This document shows positions 13,119 to 13,723 of a stretch of 13,723 bases of DNA, one piece after another. Position numbers and translations under genes: made by a program. The notes under the pieces were generated by a model that saw nothing but the letters and a program-made list of their open reading frames with translations, had not been told where the DNA came from and did no database searches. The stretch covers positions 1 to 13,723 of the forward strand of contig CAJLCG010000061.1 in the NCBI GenBank assembly GCA_905205085.1, written 5' to 3'. How positions within the stretch are numbered: the stretch's first letter is position 1; each line of letters begins with the position of its first letter. The DNA comes from an uncultured Oscillospiraceae bacterium. Its GTDB lineage: Bacteria > Bacillota > Clostridia > Oscillospirales > Oscillospiraceae.

Positions 13119-13684
13119 TGGTTTTGATTCGTCTGTTTTATGAGTTTTTCAAAACCGGACTCTTCTCGGTAGGCGGCGGTATGGCCACCATCCCCTTCCT
13201 TCAGCACATGGGAGAGACCACAGGGTGGTTCACCAACGGAGACCTGACTACCATGATTGCCGTCTCCGAGTCCACCCCCGGCCCTATGGGTGTCAATATG
13301 GCCACCTATGTGGGATTTGAAATTGCCGGCATTCCCGGTGCGGTGATCGCCACCCTGGGGCTCATTACCCCCTCCATCATCGTGATTTTGATTATCGCCG
13401 GCTTTTTGCAGAAATTCCGCCACAGCAAGGGGGTAGAGGCCACCTTCTCCGGCCTGCGTCCTGCCTCCACCGCGCTGATCGCCTCGGCCGGGCTGAGTGT
13501 GGCTTGGTCGGTCTTTACCGTTACCAACCAGCTGGAACCGGACAGCTTTCCGGCGATTCGCTGGCGGGCGGTTCTGCTGGCGGCTGCGGTGTTCGTGTGT
13601 ATGAAGTGGACCCCGCTGAAGAAGCTGCACCCCATTTTGTTCATTGCCGCCGCTGCGGTGGTGGGCATCGTGTTCCAATTCTAA
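13115..13684 (+). CDS. chromate transporter family protein, second half-size subunit
   Basis: A 189-aa paralogue of the preceding gene, with YEFFKTGLFSVGGGMATIPFL, GWFTNGDLTTMIAVSESTPGP and GVNMATYVGFEIAGIPGAV motifs and about five membrane segments. The E-S-T-P-G-P form here against Q-C-T-P-G-I in the partner is the usual asymmetry of such pairs. The start is the first of two tandem ATGs (13115), 9 nt after GGAGG (13101-13105), and overlaps the previous stop by 4 nt, so translation is coupled. No terminator is visible in the last 39 bases. Confidence 0.93.
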   Translation: MMVLIRLFYEFFKTGLFSVGGGMATIPFLQHMGETTGWFTNGDLTTMIAVSESTPGPMGVNMATYVGFEIAGIPGAVIATLGLITPSIIVILIIAGFLQKFRHSKGVEATFSGLRPASTALIASAGLSVAWSVFTVTNQLEPDSFPAIRWRAVLLAAAVFVCMKWTPLKKLHPILFIAAAAVVGIVFQF

Positions 13685-13723
13685 AACAAGAGCGGAACCT
13701 GTGTTTGATTTTCTCATAAAAAC

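Overview
The window looks like chromosomal backbone DNA from a Gram-positive anaerobe of the class Clostridia, most likely an Oscillospiraceae-type gut bacterium. This is an inference from the moderately GC-rich sequence, strong AGGAGG-type ribosome binding sites, sigma-A-like promoters, frequent GTG/TTG starts and the gene set (CmpB, PadR/HAAS, CbbX/SpoVK-like ATPase, MtaB, two-part chromate transporter). I see no phage genes, transposase, CRISPR array or rRNA.

Layout: (1) 1-533: a leftward tRNA cluster, in transcription order Gly(TCC), Arg(TCT), His(GTG), Gln(TTG) and the 5' part of a fifth tRNA, with a promoter at 504-533 and an unexpected intrinsic terminator between His and Gln. (2) 554-2136: a leftward CNNM/HlyC-CorC family membrane protein gene with its own promoter, a ~190-nt leader holding a strong intrinsic terminator and a competing upstream hairpin, and a 3' terminator that includes the stop codon. 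(3) 2196-3321: leftward pyrB, encoding aspartate carbamoyltransferase with an unusual C-terminal zinc ribbon like that of PyrI. (4) 3443-5069: rightward cmpB-like membrane protein, then a PadR regulator and a HAAS-domain membrane protein expressed from a consensus promoter carrying two copies of an inverted repeat, probably the PadR operator. (5) 5037-9372: leftward block of a 56-aa membrane protein, the ATPase YchF, and an operon of a CbbX/SpoVK-like AAA+ ATPase translationally overlapped with the tRNA methylthiotransferase MtaB. (6) 9442-13684: rightward zinc-ribbon/membrane/Ig-like/SH3b protein with a strong terminator, then glutamine-dependent NAD synthetase and a two-gene chromate transporter pair.

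Functionally these are mostly housekeeping genes: translation (tRNAs, YchF, MtaB), pyrimidine and NAD synthesis, and ion transport. The parts most worth a second look are regulatory: the attenuator-like leader of the HlyC/CorC gene with a possible acidic leader peptide, the tandem operator in front of padR, the terminator inside the tRNA cluster, and the inverted repeat spanning the promoter of the AAA+/MtaB operon. The PyrB zinc-ribbon architecture is the most unusual protein feature. No stretch longer than 300 bases lacks a gene; the largest gaps, 1914-2195 and 9265-9529, hold the leader and the divergent promoters described below.
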